Source: UBA1381 sp964399965 (lineage in GTDB: Bacteria; Bacillota; Clostridia; UBA1381). Taken from it: 64,000 nucleotides of DNA. Each line of letters opens with the position of its first letter. The stretch's first letter is position 1. A program made the translations under genes and the position numbers. This document shows, in pieces, positions 1-7,879 of this stretch. Below the pieces are notes generated by a model that saw nothing but the letters and a program-made list of their open reading frames with translations, made no database searches and was not told the origin of the DNA. The DNA is taken from assembly GCA_964399965.1 (NCBI GenBank), contig CAYNRX010000007.1, forward strand, positions 1 through 64,000. The letters run 5' to 3'.

Positions 1-542
1 TAGCCGCTGCGTGAGATGTGTGCGAAAAAAGAGCCAACTTATATTGACAAAATCATCCCCTTTCCACGCTTCCCATCGTGGGCGATTTATCATTCCGTAA
101 AAGCACAGTTATATATTGTGTTTTTACAGGCTGATAAATGCCGATTGTTCTTTGACAACGCCCTGCGGGCTGCATAGGCAAACAAACACATTCCGTCCGT
201 GCCGAGCTTTACGGGAAATGCGCCACGACGTCAACGGAAAGCAAGCTGATTTTCCGGCTCTTCTACCTTTTGCACATTGCAAAACTTTCCGTCAGGCAGA
301 GCGACAACCTTTTTTACCGTAATTGCAGATATGGCAGTCTGCAAGCGATGACGCACAGGCGTAATAATGATACTCCCGCCTTGAACGCTTCACAGCATTG
401 GGCGGCTGGACGAGAACCGTGCAGGGGTGAAATTCCCGTGGAGCGCAGCCGGCGCCGTTTGGATTTGCTAAAATTCAAACGTAATAGCGGACACGCTGTT
501 ACGCATATACTTATACAAAACTGCAAAAGGAGGTTGTTTCTT
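1..542. mobile_element. Non-coding part of an integrated mobile element
   Basis: This stretch precedes tnpW and belongs to the element that carries the recombinase gene. I see no convincing gene in it. A 53-codon open frame at 16-177 (+) starts MCAKKEPTYID and reads protein-like, but it has no ribosome-binding site and matches nothing I recognise. Other open frames are short and compositionally poor. The element extends left beyond the window, so its cargo cannot be seen. Confidence 0.5.
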
Positions 543-704
543 TTGAAAAATGAAGTTACAACAACCGAAAAGAAAATTGGAAAAGTAACATATTTTGTAT
601 CTTCAACGCAAAGTGAACAGGCAAAAGATACATTAGATAAAAAAGTCGAAAAAATGATTTTGAAAGACATCGGGCAAAACGCCCAAATCTCAAAACATTA
701 CTGA
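543..704 (+). CDS. tnpW: Small transposon-encoded protein, TnpW family
   Basis: A 53-residue protein starting KNEVTTTEKKIGKVTYFV, the typical opening of TnpW proteins carried by Tn4451-like elements and related conjugative or mobilisable elements. Its function is not established. A TTG start at 543 is chosen because AAAGGAGG lies at 526-533 with nine bases of spacing; the reading frame stays open further upstream, but nothing there resembles a protein start. It lies 84 bases before the recombinase gene, with a separate promoter in between. Recognition rests on similarity remembered from the family and on its position next to a TnpX-type recombinase. Confidence 0.75.
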   Translation: MKNEVTTTEKKIGKVTYFVSSTQSEQAKDTLDKKVEKMILKDIGQNAQISKHY

Positions 705-711
705 TACAGCA

Positions 712-740
712 TTGACGGTCAATATAAAGCGCGTTATAAT
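712..740 (+). promoter_or_regulatory. Sigma-A-type promoter of the recombinase gene
   Basis: TTGACG (712-717) and TATAAT (735-740) are separated by exactly 17 bases. The site lies between tnpW and the recombinase start at 789. A near-consensus promoter inside the element means the recombinase does not depend on a junction promoter formed on circularisation. Confidence 0.75.
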
Positions 741-788
741 AATGTCAAGTACATTTGTTGTTTGACTGTCGGAAAGGAGTAATTTTTT

Positions 789-2465
789 ATGAAACAGTCA
801 GACAAGATAACGGCTTTATATTGCAGATTAAGTCAGGAGGATTTACAAGCCGGCGAATCGGGCAGCATACAAAATCAGAAATTGATTTTACAAAAGTATG
901 CAGACGAACACCATTTTGTAAATACAAAATTCTATGTTGACGATGGATTTTCCGGCGTCAGCTTTGAGCGCGAGGGCCTTCAATCAATGCTGCGCGACGT
1001 TGAAGCAGGGCTAATATCAACTGTGATTACAAAAGACCTTTCAAGGCTCGGACGTAATTATTTGAAAACGGGGGAATTGATAGAAATTATATTCCCCGAA
1101 AATGAAGTCAGATACATAGCAATCAACGACGGAGTAGATACGGCGCGTGAAGATAACGAGTTTACTCCCCTGCGGAATTGGTTTAACGAATTTTACGCAA
1201 GGGACACAAGCAAGAAAATCCGCGCTGTAAAACAAGCAAAAGCGCAAAAGGGTGAACGTGTCAACGGCGAAATACCATACGGCTATATAGCCGATCCCGA
1301 AGATAGAAACCATTTGCTGCCCGATCCTGAAACAGCGCATATCGTAAAAAAGATTTTTGAATTATACACAAAAGGCTTGCGGATGTGCGAAATTCAAAAT
1401 TGGCTGCGGGACAATAAGGTTTTGACCGTATCTGAACTGCGGTACAGACGGACAGGCAGCGCCAGACACCCCAGACCGCAATTAGGCTTAATCTATAATT
1501 GGCCGGATAAAACAATTTATGATATTCTCACCCGTAAGGAATATCTGGGACATACGATTACGGGAAAAAGCTACAAGGTATCTTATAAGTCGAAAAAGAC
1601 AAAGAAAAACCCTGAGGAAAAGCAATATTTCTTTGCAAATACCCACGAGCCGTTAATTGACCAAGAAACCTTTGATTTAGCGCAAAAGCGAATTGCCACC
1701 AGAACAAGACCGACTAAGGTCGATGAAATCGACATATTTTCGGGAGTAATGTTTTGCGCGGACTGCGGATATAAAATGTATGTTGTACGCGGTGCTAAAA
1801 CGCTGGAGCGCAAACACGCTTATACCTGTGGAAATTACAGAAACCGCGCAAGACAAAACACCTGCTGCACAACGCATTACATACGCAAGAGTGTGATTAT
1901 GGAGCTTGTTTTGGCGGATTTACAACGTGTTATGGCTTATGTAAAATCTAAGGAAAATGAGTTCATTCAAAAAGCTACGGAATACGGGAATAAAGAAGCG
2001 GAAAAAGCGTTTGAGCATGACCGCAAAGAATTGGCTTCCTCGGTCAAACGTGAAAAAGAGCTTGAAGTGATTTTCCGCAAGCTGTATGAAGATAACGCTT
2101 TAGGTAAAATTTCCGATAAACAGTTTGTTTCACTTACAAGCGGCTATGATGAAGAAAAAGAAATGCTTTCTGCAAAAATACGAGAATTGGAAACAAAGCT
2201 AAATTCCGTTACAGAAAACAAAAAAGACGCGGCTAAATTTGTTCAGCTCGTGAAAAAATATACGGAAATTAACGAACTTACTTATGAGAATGTTCACGAG
2301 TTTATAGACCGTATTCTCATTCACGAATTGGACAAAGAAACAAATACGCGCAAAATAGAGATTTTTTATAATTTTGTCGGTAAAATTGACAGTAACGAAA
2401 AATCTTGTGAAAGCGTATCATATTTCCGTCAAATTGGTGCAGATGTAACAAGCGTTGCAATGTAA
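789..2465 (+). CDS. tnpX: Large serine recombinase, TnpX-like
   Basis: A 558-residue large serine recombinase that would excise and insert the element by cutting DNA through a serine phosphodiester bond. The N-terminal resolvase domain (about 8-155) contains YCRLS with the likely nucleophile Ser15, and the SRLGRNY motif. Next come a recombinase domain (about 175-290, with GYIADP), a zinc ribbon with CADCG and later cysteines (about 318-375), a long coiled coil rich in Lys and Glu, and a DUF4368-like tail (NVHEFIDRILIHE). The ATG at 789 follows GGAAAGGAG (771-779). It is the last gene before the element's right end. The length suits the intact recombinases of clostridial conjugative and mobilisable elements, and no frameshift is seen. 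Confidence 0.92.
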   Translation: MKQSDKITALYCRLSQEDLQAGESGSIQNQKLILQKYADEHHFVNTKFYVDDGFSGVSFEREGLQSMLRDVEAGLISTVITKDLSRLGRNYLKTGELIEIIFPENEVRYIAINDGVDTAREDNEFTPLRNWFNEFYARDTSKKIRAVKQAKAQKGERVNGEIPYGYIADPEDRNHLLPDPETAHIVKKIFELYTKGLRMCEIQNWLRDNKVLTVSELRYRRTGSARHPRPQLGLIYNWPDKTIYDILTRKEYLGHTITGKSYKVSYKSKKTKKNPEEKQYFFANTHEPLIDQETFDLAQKRIATRTRPTKVDEIDIFSGVMFCADCGYKMYVVRGAKTLERKHAYTCGNYRNRARQNTCCTTHYIRKSVIMELVLADLQRVMAYVKSKENEFIQKATEYGNKEAEKAFEHDRKELASSVKREKELEVIFRKLYEDNALGKISDKQFVSLTSGYDEEKEMLSAKIRELETKLNSVTENKKDAAKFVQLVKKYTEINELTYENVHEFIDRILIHELDKETNTRKIEIFYNFVGKIDSNEKSCESVSYFRQIGADVTSVAM

Positions 2466-2470
2466 AAATA

Positions 2471-2512
2471 GTGTGATAACGGAATCATAACAAAATGGTT
2501 ACGTTATCACAC
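2471..2512. repeat. Inverted repeat at the right end of the element
   Basis: GTGTGATAACG (2471-2481) pairs perfectly with CGTTATCACAC (2502-2512), and an inner TAAC/GTTA pair extends the fold. It begins five bases after the recombinase stop codon. No T-run follows, so a simple terminator is less likely than a recombinase-binding or end structure. The sodC-like coding sequence resumes within about ten bases of its right arm, which places the element boundary at roughly 2513-2526. Confidence 0.65.
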
Positions 2513-2520
2513 CTCAACTA

Positions 2521-2622
2521 ATAATCGGCCGGGTTGTGGTGATACATCGGGATCCGGATGATTTTAAGACGCAGCCGGCAGGTAATGCCGGGGAGAAGAT
2601 AGCCTGCGGAAAAATAGAGTGA
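2521..2622 (+). pseudogene. 3' fragment of a Cu/Zn superoxide dismutase-like gene cut by the element
   Basis: The frame reads IIGRVVVIHRDPDDF and then PAGNAGEKIACGKIE before a TGA stop at 2620-2622. This matches the C-terminal end of Cu/Zn superoxide dismutase family proteins: the last copper-binding His in VVIH, the DD pair, the GN(A/S)G turn and the disulfide Cys in ACG. The conserved Arg before ACG is Lys here (GEKIACG). Going upstream, the frame meets a stop at 2488-2490 inside the mobile element, so only about 33 residues remain. The 5' part of the gene should lie on the far side of the element, outside the window. That the element inserted into this gene is an inference from the position. 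Confidence 0.7.
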
Positions 2623-2719
2623 GAAAAAAGACGGGGCGGCCGGGCTGCGGCAGCTCCGTTTTATATATCTGAGAAAACAAGGTAACCTTTTATCAAACAT
2701 ACATATTGTAAAAACGGTA

Positions 2720-2748
2720 TTTACATATACGCCGAATGGTGCTATAAT
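2720..2748 (+). promoter_or_regulatory. Promoter of the four-helix membrane protein gene
   Basis: TTTACA (2720-2725), a 17-base spacer and TATAAT (2743-2748). It lies 35 bases before the GTG start at 2784. Confidence 0.7.
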
Positions 2749-2783
2749 AACAATATAGTAGCTTGCGATGGGAGGAAAGGGCA

Positions 2784-3191
2784 GTGGATAGGACTGCGGT
2801 GACATACATAGTAACGATTGTCTGTTGGGCGGCCGGTATGGTTGCAGGGGTAATGTTAAGGAGAAGTAAAAATAGCAACGTACATATTGCCGGACAGATG
2901 ATTTTGACGATATTTACATCATTGGCGGTGGTTATAGCGGGGCTGTTCACAGCCGGTATGCTGTCGCTTGAATATAGGGTAAGAGCGAATTTGTACTCGA
3001 TTCTGGTCTTGCTGTCTTTCGGTGCATTGCTGTTTATGCTGCTGGGATTCGTATGGACGGAAGGTGCGAGAAAGAAATTTGTAGTGATATTTTTGTGCAT
3101 AGCCTTGGCCTGCACAGCGGTGTTCGGTGGTGTGAGGATATACGATGCTTATTCTAAAGCTGGGGAACAGCAGGAGGAGTTTATGGGCTGA
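2784..3191 (+). CDS. Hypothetical four-helix membrane protein
   Basis: A 135-residue protein that I do not recognise. It has four hydrophobic segments, at about 5-28, 35-57, 67-90 and 98-120, joined by short loops with Arg/Lys clusters. It should sit in the cytoplasmic membrane with a short Gln/Glu-rich tail (GEQQEEF). The GTG at 2784 is chosen because GGAGG at 2771-2775 precedes it by eight bases; an upstream TTG at 2763 lies ahead of that site. It is transcribed alone from its own promoter and converges on secG. No catalytic motif is visible. Confidence 0.7.
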   Translation: MDRTAVTYIVTIVCWAAGMVAGVMLRRSKNSNVHIAGQMILTIFTSLAVVIAGLFTAGMLSLEYRVRANLYSILVLLSFGALLFMLLGFVWTEGARKKFVVIFLCIALACTAVFGGVRIYDAYSKAGEQQEEFMG

Positions 3192-3207
3192 GGGATGTGA
3201 AAACCGA

Positions 3208-3240
3208 ACCGCCTATGTGCTTGTATGGCATATAGGCGGT
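3208..3240. other. Hairpin downstream of the membrane protein gene
   Basis: ACCGCCTAT (3208-3216) pairs with ATAGGCGGT (3232-3240), nine perfect pairs. No T-run follows on the plus strand, so it may be an mRNA 3' end structure or a weak terminator. Confidence 0.5.
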
Positions 3241-3352
3241 ATTCATGTGCGAGTAGATCATTTTGCCGCTGAACTGCGTTTGAGCGGGCGGAGACTAATC
3301 AGTAATAACGATAAATCTTTAGTTATATTCGCCTTTGATAATGACACAATTC

Positions 3353-3396
3353 CGGACAAAAAAGACCGTCCCTCAAGTGGAAACGGTCTTTATTTT
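3353..3396. terminator. Bidirectional terminator between the membrane protein gene and secG
   Basis: AAAGACCGT (3361-3369) pairs with ACGGTCTTT (3383-3391). The plus strand continues ATTTTG and the minus strand continues TTTGTCC, so the hairpin can end both converging transcripts. Confidence 0.8.
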
Positions 3397-3434
3397 GCTA
3401 AGGTTACGAGCGAACAGCATATCCGCGGATAAAC

Positions 3435-3677
3435 TCATGCTGCAAGGATCACAAGAACCATCGTTGTGACCAGGAATAAGATAGCGAGAGTTACCGTAAA
3501 CTTATTCATCATAGACTGCTTTGTACTGCCGCCGTATTTATTGAAAAATGAATCGGACGTATCCGGTGCGGAACCCTGGATACCCTTCATTCCGGGATCT
3601 TTTCCTTCTTGTGCCAGAACGATACCGATAAGCAGAACGGTAACGATAAGATGAAGCACAACAAATAATGTAGACAT
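3435..3677 (-). CDS. secG: Preprotein translocase subunit SecG
   Basis: An 80-residue SecG, the small subunit that assists SecYE in moving preproteins across the cytoplasmic membrane. It has the two family helices (about 2-22 and 55-78) and the conserved stretch VLAQEGKDPGMKG followed by FFNKYGGST between them. The start at 3677 (MSTLFVV) follows AAAGGAGGT closely; an upstream in-frame ATG at 3713 would add twelve residues that include the Shine-Dalgarno bases, so it is rejected. It is monocistronic on the minus strand, diverges from hflX across an AT-rich gap, and ends at the terminator at 3353-3396. Confidence 0.93.
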   Translation of the reverse strand: MSTLFVVLHLIVTVLLIGIVLAQEGKDPGMKGIQGSAPDTSDSFFNKYGGSTKQSMMNKFTVTLAILFLVTTMVLVILAA

Positions 3678-3832
3678 ACTGTTCTTACCTCCTTTATGCA
3701 AAAAAATTTTCATAAACAGTTATAACTGCGCAGAATATCTGCGTGTAAACTGCAAACACTCTCTATTATATCACAATTTTTTTCTTTTTCAATAGTTTTT
3801 TCAAAAAAAATGAAAAAAATTTTTTAAAACTC

Positions 3833-3861
3833 TTGTGTAAATATTGAGATTTTGGTATAAT
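3833..3861 (+). promoter_or_regulatory. Promoter of the hflX operon
   Basis: TTGTGT (3833-3838), 17 bases, then TATAAT (3856-3861), located 31 bases before the hflX start. Confidence 0.75.
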
Positions 3862-3891
3862 ATAAAAAAAGAGCGTTTTGGGAGGTGTCTG

Positions 3892-5163
3892 ATGGAAAAT
3901 AGAGAGAATGAACAGGAACGCGTTGTATTGGCCGGCGTCCATACCGGACAGAGGGACGCTCTTAATGATACGACAGAGGCGTCGGTGAGGGAGCTTGAGG
4001 AATTGGTGCAGACAGCCGGCGGCTTGGTTGTGGGCGAAATGATACAAAATAAGCCGGAGCTGGAGACGGCTACCTACATGGGAGAAGGAAAGCTTGAAGA
4101 GCTAAAAGAGGCTGTTGACGCTTTAGAGGCCGACTGCGTGGTATTTGATGATGAACTATCCTCAGTGCAGATGCGTAATATAACCGATATCCTGGGAGTA
4201 AAGGTGCTTGATCGCTCGATGCTCATTTTGGATATCTTTGCCATGCGCGCCAAAAGCGGGGAAGGAAAGCTGCAAGTAGAGCTGGCACAGCTCAAATACC
4301 GGCTGCCGCGGCTTAGGGGACTGGGTGAGCAGATGAGCCGCACAGGCGGCGGGATCGGCACCAGAGGCCCCGGTGAGACGCAGCTGGAGAGCGACCGTCG
4401 CCATATCCGCCGCCGCATATCTGCCTTGGAGGCGGAGCTTAAGGAGTTGAAAACGCACCGGGAATTGATACGTAAACGCCGCCGTAAGGACGGGGTGATA
4501 ACGGTAGCCCTCGTCGGCTATACGAATGCCGGCAAGTCTCTTCTGCTCAAAGCCCTTACGGATGCGGACGTTTTCTCGGAGGATAAGCTGTTTGCAACGC
4601 TTGATCCGACCTCGCGGGCGGTGACGCTGGAGGATAACCGTAAAATACTTCTGGTGGATACGGTAGGCTTTATAAGGAAGTTGCCGCATCACCTTGTGGA
4701 GGCATTCAAGTCAACGCTTGAGGAGGCGGTGGTAGCTGATGTACTCGTGCATGTGATAGATGCATCGGAGGACGAGAGGGAAAGCCGTATAACGGTAGTC
4801 GAGCAGGTGCTCTCAGAAATAGGCGCGCTGGGAAAACCGGTAATAGCGGCGTTCAATAAATGCGATATGATCGAGGATGCCTCGGCAATACCGGTTTTGT
4901 GCAACTGTAAGGAAACTGTGTATATTTCGGCTAAATACGGCACAAACCTCGACCGCCTGATGCAGGCGATAGCCGAGGCTGCGCCAGGGAAAAAGGAAAA
5001 AATAACGGTCTGCGTGCCTTACAGCGAGGGTGCCTTGGTGAGCAGCCTGCATGAAAAACAGAAAGTTTTGAGCGAGGAATATACGGCCGAGGGGACGTTG
5101 ATGGAGCTTTTGGCTGACGCCCAGGCTTATGAAATGTTAAGGCCTTACAGGAGGGATGAGTGA
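3892..5163 (+). CDS. hflX: Ribosome-associated GTPase HflX
   Basis: A 423-residue HflX GTPase, a family that binds the large ribosomal subunit and splits or rescues stalled ribosomes under stress. The N-terminal glycine-rich HflX domain includes LPRLRGLGEQMSRTGGG and the RGPGETQLE stretch, followed by a coiled helix rich in Arg/Glu. The G domain shows the P-loop GYTNAGKS, DTVGF (G3) and NKCD (G4). The ATG at 3892 is preceded by GGGAGG (3880-3885). An in-frame start 48 bases upstream would lie on the promoter. It is the first gene of an operon; its TGA overlaps the ATG of yigZ, so the two are translationally coupled. Confidence 0.95.
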   Translation: MENRENEQERVVLAGVHTGQRDALNDTTEASVRELEELVQTAGGLVVGEMIQNKPELETATYMGEGKLEELKEAVDALEADCVVFDDELSSVQMRNITDILGVKVLDRSMLILDIFAMRAKSGEGKLQVELAQLKYRLPRLRGLGEQMSRTGGGIGTRGPGETQLESDRRHIRRRISALEAELKELKTHRELIRKRRRKDGVITVALVGYTNAGKSLLLKALTDADVFSEDKLFATLDPTSRAVTLEDNRKILLVDTVGFIRKLPHHLVEAFKSTLEEAVVADVLVHVIDASEDERESRITVVEQVLSEIGALGKPVIAAFNKCDMIEDASAIPVLCNCKETVYISAKYGTNLDRLMQAIAEAAPGKKEKITVCVPYSEGALVSSLHEKQKVLSEEYTAEGTLMELLADAQAYEMLRPYRRDE

Positions 5164-5795
5164 TGTCCCGAAAGCCGGTATACAAAACGATAGCCAGGCG
5201 AGCCGAAACGATGTTTATAGAGAAAAAGTCGAAATTCATTACCAATGTAAGCCCTGTCGAAAGCGAAGAGGAGGCCATAGCCTTCGTGAACGATATCCGC
5301 GCCAAATATCCTAACGCGACCCATAACGTCTATGCCTATGTGATAGACGAGAATAATATTTTCCGCTATACCGATGACGGCGAGCCATCCGGAACGGCCG
5401 GTATGCCGGTCCTGGATACGATGCGTAAGGAGGGCATAGTGGATGCGGCGGTGGTCGTAACGCGCTATTTCGGCGGCACGCTCCTGGGAACCGGCGGACT
5501 GGTTCACGCATATGGCGCGGGAGCGCGACAGGGGCTTTTGGCGGCAGGAATAGTGACGCGCAGTTTGTGCAATATAGTTTCGATCAAGGTGGATTATACG
5601 ATGGTGGGCAAACTCCAGCATAAGATAGCTTCGGAAAACTATATGCTGGAGGATACCGTATATGAGAATGACGTGACTTTTTACATATGCTGCCCTCTGG
5701 ATAGGACGGCTGCGCTTTTGGCGGAGATCACCGAGCTTACGAACGGGCGTGCAGTGTGTAAGATCGCGGATACTAAATATGTTGATCTTAAATAA
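5163..5795 (+). CDS. yigZ: YigZ/IMPACT family protein
   Basis: A 210-residue member of the YigZ/IMPACT (UPF0029) family. Bacterial members are poorly understood; the eukaryotic IMPACT relatives regulate translation through Gcn2. The core motif is present: HNVYAYV, DDGEPSGTAGMP, then VVVTRYFGGTLLGTGGLVHAYG, with a C-terminal ferredoxin-like half. The ATG at 5163 follows AGGAGGG (5149-5155) and overlaps the hflX stop. The stop codon TAA (5793-5795) lies inside the inserted hairpin-chain element. In the right-hand copy of the duplicated target the frame reads GTT GAT CTT TAA, so the gene probably once ended in VDL and gained one Lys through the insertion. Confidence 0.9.
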   Translation: MSRKPVYKTIARRAETMFIEKKSKFITNVSPVESEEEAIAFVNDIRAKYPNATHNVYAYVIDENNIFRYTDDGEPSGTAGMPVLDTMRKEGIVDAAVVVTRYFGGTLLGTGGLVHAYGAGARQGLLAAGIVTRSLCNIVSIKVDYTMVGKLQHKIASENYMLEDTVYENDVTFYICCPLDRTAALLAEITELTNGRAVCKIADTKYVDLK

Positions 5796-6003
5796 TTGCA
5801 AAACGCGGCAGCGTTTTACAATTATTTCCTTGTTCTGGGGAGCTCGAGGGTGAAACCCTCGAATTTCAATCAATTTTTGACGACATGCGCGTCAAAAATT
5901 GTGAAAATAAAAGTTTCAGCGGTCGCAGACCGCCAATCAACGGAACTTTTATTTTCTTCATTAGCCAGAAATCAATTGCGAAAAAAGTTTCGCAATTGAC
6001 TAA
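5792..6003 (+). repeat. Hairpin-chain element, copy A (212 bp)
   Basis: This non-coding element runs from ATAATTGC to CAATTGACTAA. It is a chain of five hairpins: ATAATTGCAAAACGC with GCGTTTTACAATTAT; TCGAGGGT with ACCCTCGA; CAATTTTTGACG with CGTCAAAAATTG; a long arm GAAAATAAAAGTT with AACTTTTATTTTC enclosing GCGGTC/GACCGC; and CAATTGCGAAA with TTTCGCAATTG. It is flanked by a near-perfect direct repeat: AATATGTTGATCTTAA (5776-5791) and the same sequence with one extra T (6004-6020). The element supplies the stop codon of yigZ and ends 31 bases before the lipoprotein start. The orientation, with ATAATTGC on the left, is the same as copy D. Confidence 0.9.
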
Positions 6004-6034
6004 AATATGTTGATCTTTAAAGGAGAGATAGAAA

Positions 6035-6604
6035 ATGAAAACGGTCATTGCAGTAGCCTTGACGGTGTCGCTGACTGTGTTGGCGGCCGGGGGATGTGCC
6101 CCGAAAGAGGAACCGTCGGCAACGCTTGCCTCAGGGAATACATCGGCTGTTGTCACCTCATCGCCTTCGGCAGAACCGGAGGAGCAGGCGATAGAACCGG
6201 CGGAGGAAAGTGCGATAGGCGATAACTGGACGGTGATGTCCGAATATGAGGTCACCTTCGGCGGACTTGATGGCAGTACGGTGCGATTGGCAGCAGACGC
6301 TGAACGCAGCGGCGATGATATAATGTGGGATGATTCCCATAATTGGGCGCTGGAAGTCGAGACAACGGACGGGTTATACACGCTGTTTGACGAGCGCGTT
6401 AGTTTGGGGCAGGTGTATTTTGATATTATTGAGAGGTATGACGAAGACGGGAATGCGATCCCGGTGATACTTTTGCATATCGATTCCTCGGCGGAGATAT
6501 CCACGATGGAATATACATATGACGGCGATGGTTTTGTGGAAAAAGAGATATACAGCGAAGCAGGCATAAACAGGATATATTCCTCCGTGCCTGAATATAG
6601 ATAG
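6035..6604 (+). CDS. Hypothetical secreted lipoprotein
   Basis: A 189-residue protein with a lipoprotein signal (basic start, hydrophobic core, then LAAGGC, with the probable lipid-bearing Cys at 21). A low-complexity Ser/Ala/Glu/Pro linker runs to about residue 65. The C-terminal 120 residues are acidic and beta-rich, with no motif I recognise. It should be anchored on the outer face of the membrane. The ATG at 6035 follows AGGAGAG (6021-6027). It lies between yigZ and the thioredoxin gene and is probably co-transcribed with them through the inserted hairpin-chain element. I cannot assign a function. Confidence 0.7.
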   Translation: MKTVIAVALTVSLTVLAAGGCAPKEEPSATLASGNTSAVVTSSPSAEPEEQAIEPAEESAIGDNWTVMSEYEVTFGGLDGSTVRLAADAERSGDDIMWDDSHNWALEVETTDGLYTLFDERVSLGQVYFDIIERYDEDGNAIPVILLHIDSSAEISTMEYTYDGDGFVEKEIYSEAGINRIYSSVPEYR

Positions 6605-6625
6605 TTTAATGAAAGGAAGATGAAA

Positions 6626-6943
6626 ATGGCGGCAAAGATAACGGCAGCTAATTTTGAAAACGAAGTAATGAAAGCAGGGAAGCCTGTATTGGTGGATTTT
6701 TGGGCGTCCTGGTGCGGGCCGTGCCGGATGCTGGCTCCGGTGATCGACCAGCTCAGTGATGAGTATTCGGGCAAGGCCTTGGTAGGAAAAGTCAATGTCG
6801 ATGAGGAGGCCGATCTGGCGGCGAAATACGGTATCGTATCTATACCGACGGTGATAATTTTCGTCAATGGCAAGGAATGCGAGAGGCTTGTAGGTGTGCG
6901 CGGTAAGGACGACTATGAAGAGGCCGTAGAGAAGTATCTATGA
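6626..6943 (+). CDS. trxA: Thioredoxin
   Basis: A 105-residue thioredoxin, a cytoplasmic disulfide reductant. It shows the full fold and the active site WCGPC (Cys30 and Cys33), with the cis-proline motif SIPTV and the following FVNGKE. The ATG at 6626 is preferred because GGAAG (6615-6619) lies six bases upstream; the ATG at 6620 is too close to that site. Its TGA overlaps the queG start (ATGA). No thioredoxin reductase gene is in the window. Confidence 0.93.
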   Translation: MAAKITAANFENEVMKAGKPVLVDFWASWCGPCRMLAPVIDQLSDEYSGKALVGKVNVDEEADLAAKYGIVSIPTVIIFVNGKECERLVGVRGKDDYEEAVEKYL

Positions 6944-7812
6944 TCTCGCTTATACGGGAGGAATGCCGCCGCCTGCGCATTGCCGATTTTGGCGTTGTGC
7001 GGGCGAGGGTGTTCACAGAGCTTTCGGACTTCCTAAAAAAACGCGGGCAGACACCGATGACTACCCCTGATATACGGCGCAGGACGGATCCGTTTCTGAT
7101 AATGCCGGGGGCGCGGTCTATCGTTGTCTGCCTAATGTCGTACTATGCCGGAGCAGATGCGGGCAACTTGTCCAAATATGCCCGCGGTGAGGATTACCAC
7201 GCAGTGATGGGAAGAGCGCTGGGAGAGCTTAAACGGCTTATTGAAGGATACGGATATCAGGCGGAGTGTTTCTGTGACAGCGGCGACTTGAACGACCGGT
7301 ATCTGGCGTATTTGGCCGGGCTGGGCTTTTTCGGAAAGAACGGCTTTCTTATTCACCCCGTGTACGGAACGTATACGGTGATAGGGTATATCGTTACCGA
7401 TTGCCCGCTTGCAGAAAGCTCTCCTTTGAAAAACTCGTGTCTCGGCTGCGGCGAGTGCATAAGACGGTGCCCAGGGGGAGCGATAGGCGAAGACGGCAGC
7501 TTCTGCTGCGAGAAATGCGCCTCGTACATCACGCAGAAAAAAGGCGAGCTTTCCCGGGAGGAGGAAGGTATAATCGAAAAAAGCGGTTACATCTGGGGCT
7601 GCGATATCTGTCAGGATGTGTGCCCGCATAATAAAAATGCAAAAATGACGGAAAATCCGGAATTTAATGAATATTTATGCAAAAATTTGCATATTGATGG
7701 CTCCATGTCAAATCGAGCATTCAGGAAAATGTACAAAAATAGAGCATATTCATGGCGCGGAAAGGGTGTAATTGTACGAAATCAGGAGGTTTTGGAGAAA
7801 AAAGGGAAATAG
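6940..7812 (+). CDS. queG: Epoxyqueuosine reductase QueG
   Basis: A 290-residue QueG, the cobalamin- and iron-sulfur-dependent enzyme that reduces epoxyqueuosine to queuosine in tRNA. The N-terminal reductive-dehalogenase-like region contains the YARGEDYH and GWxGKNGFLI-like (FFGKNGFLIHP) motifs. Two 4Fe-4S motifs follow: CLGCGECIRRCP and CDICQDVCPHN. At 290 residues it is shorter than the long proteobacterial form, which carries a HEAT-repeat tail; a short form is common in Firmicutes. The start overlaps the trxA stop by four bases. It ends the operon that begins at hflX or at the lipoprotein gene. Confidence 0.93.
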   Translation: MISLIREECRRLRIADFGVVRARVFTELSDFLKKRGQTPMTTPDIRRRTDPFLIMPGARSIVVCLMSYYAGADAGNLSKYARGEDYHAVMGRALGELKRLIEGYGYQAECFCDSGDLNDRYLAYLAGLGFFGKNGFLIHPVYGTYTVIGYIVTDCPLAESSPLKNSCLGCGECIRRCPGGAIGEDGSFCCEKCASYITQKKGELSREEEGIIEKSGYIWGCDICQDVCPHNKNAKMTENPEFNEYLCKNLHIDGSMSNRAFRKMYKNRAYSWRGKGVIVRNQEVLEKKGK

Positions 7813-7814
7813 CT

Positions 7815-7844
7815 CTTGCATTTTTATGCGAATAGTTGTATAAT
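7815..7844 (+). promoter_or_regulatory. Promoter of the arginine operon with an overlapping ArgR-type box
   Basis: TTGCAT (7816-7821), 17 bases, then TATAAT (7839-7844). Overlapping the -35, the sequence TGCATTTTTATGCG (7817-7830) closely fits the ArgR box consensus (TGMAT, four A/T, ATKCA), with one mismatch in the right half. Binding of an arginine repressor here would block RNA polymerase and control argD-argF and the genes behind them. The argR gene is not in the window. Confidence 0.75.
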
Positions 7845-7879
7845 TATCCGTATAAAATGCACGGACGGAGGTAATGGAA

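Noticed and set aside
314..670. Minus-strand frame of 118 codons over tnpW
   Set aside because: It lies opposite tnpW, which has a good start and family match; no start signal on the minus strand.
2518..3115. Minus-strand frames opposite the SOD fragment and the small membrane protein
   Set aside because: Composition is that of an antisense shadow; the plus-strand frames have a promoter, a ribosome-binding site or a family match.
5796..5999. Open frame of about 67 codons through hairpin-chain copy A, and similar frames in copies B and D
   Set aside because: The frames arise from the repeat, have no ribosome-binding site and cross palindromic stems. Similar translations in several copies reflect DNA identity, not protein conservation.
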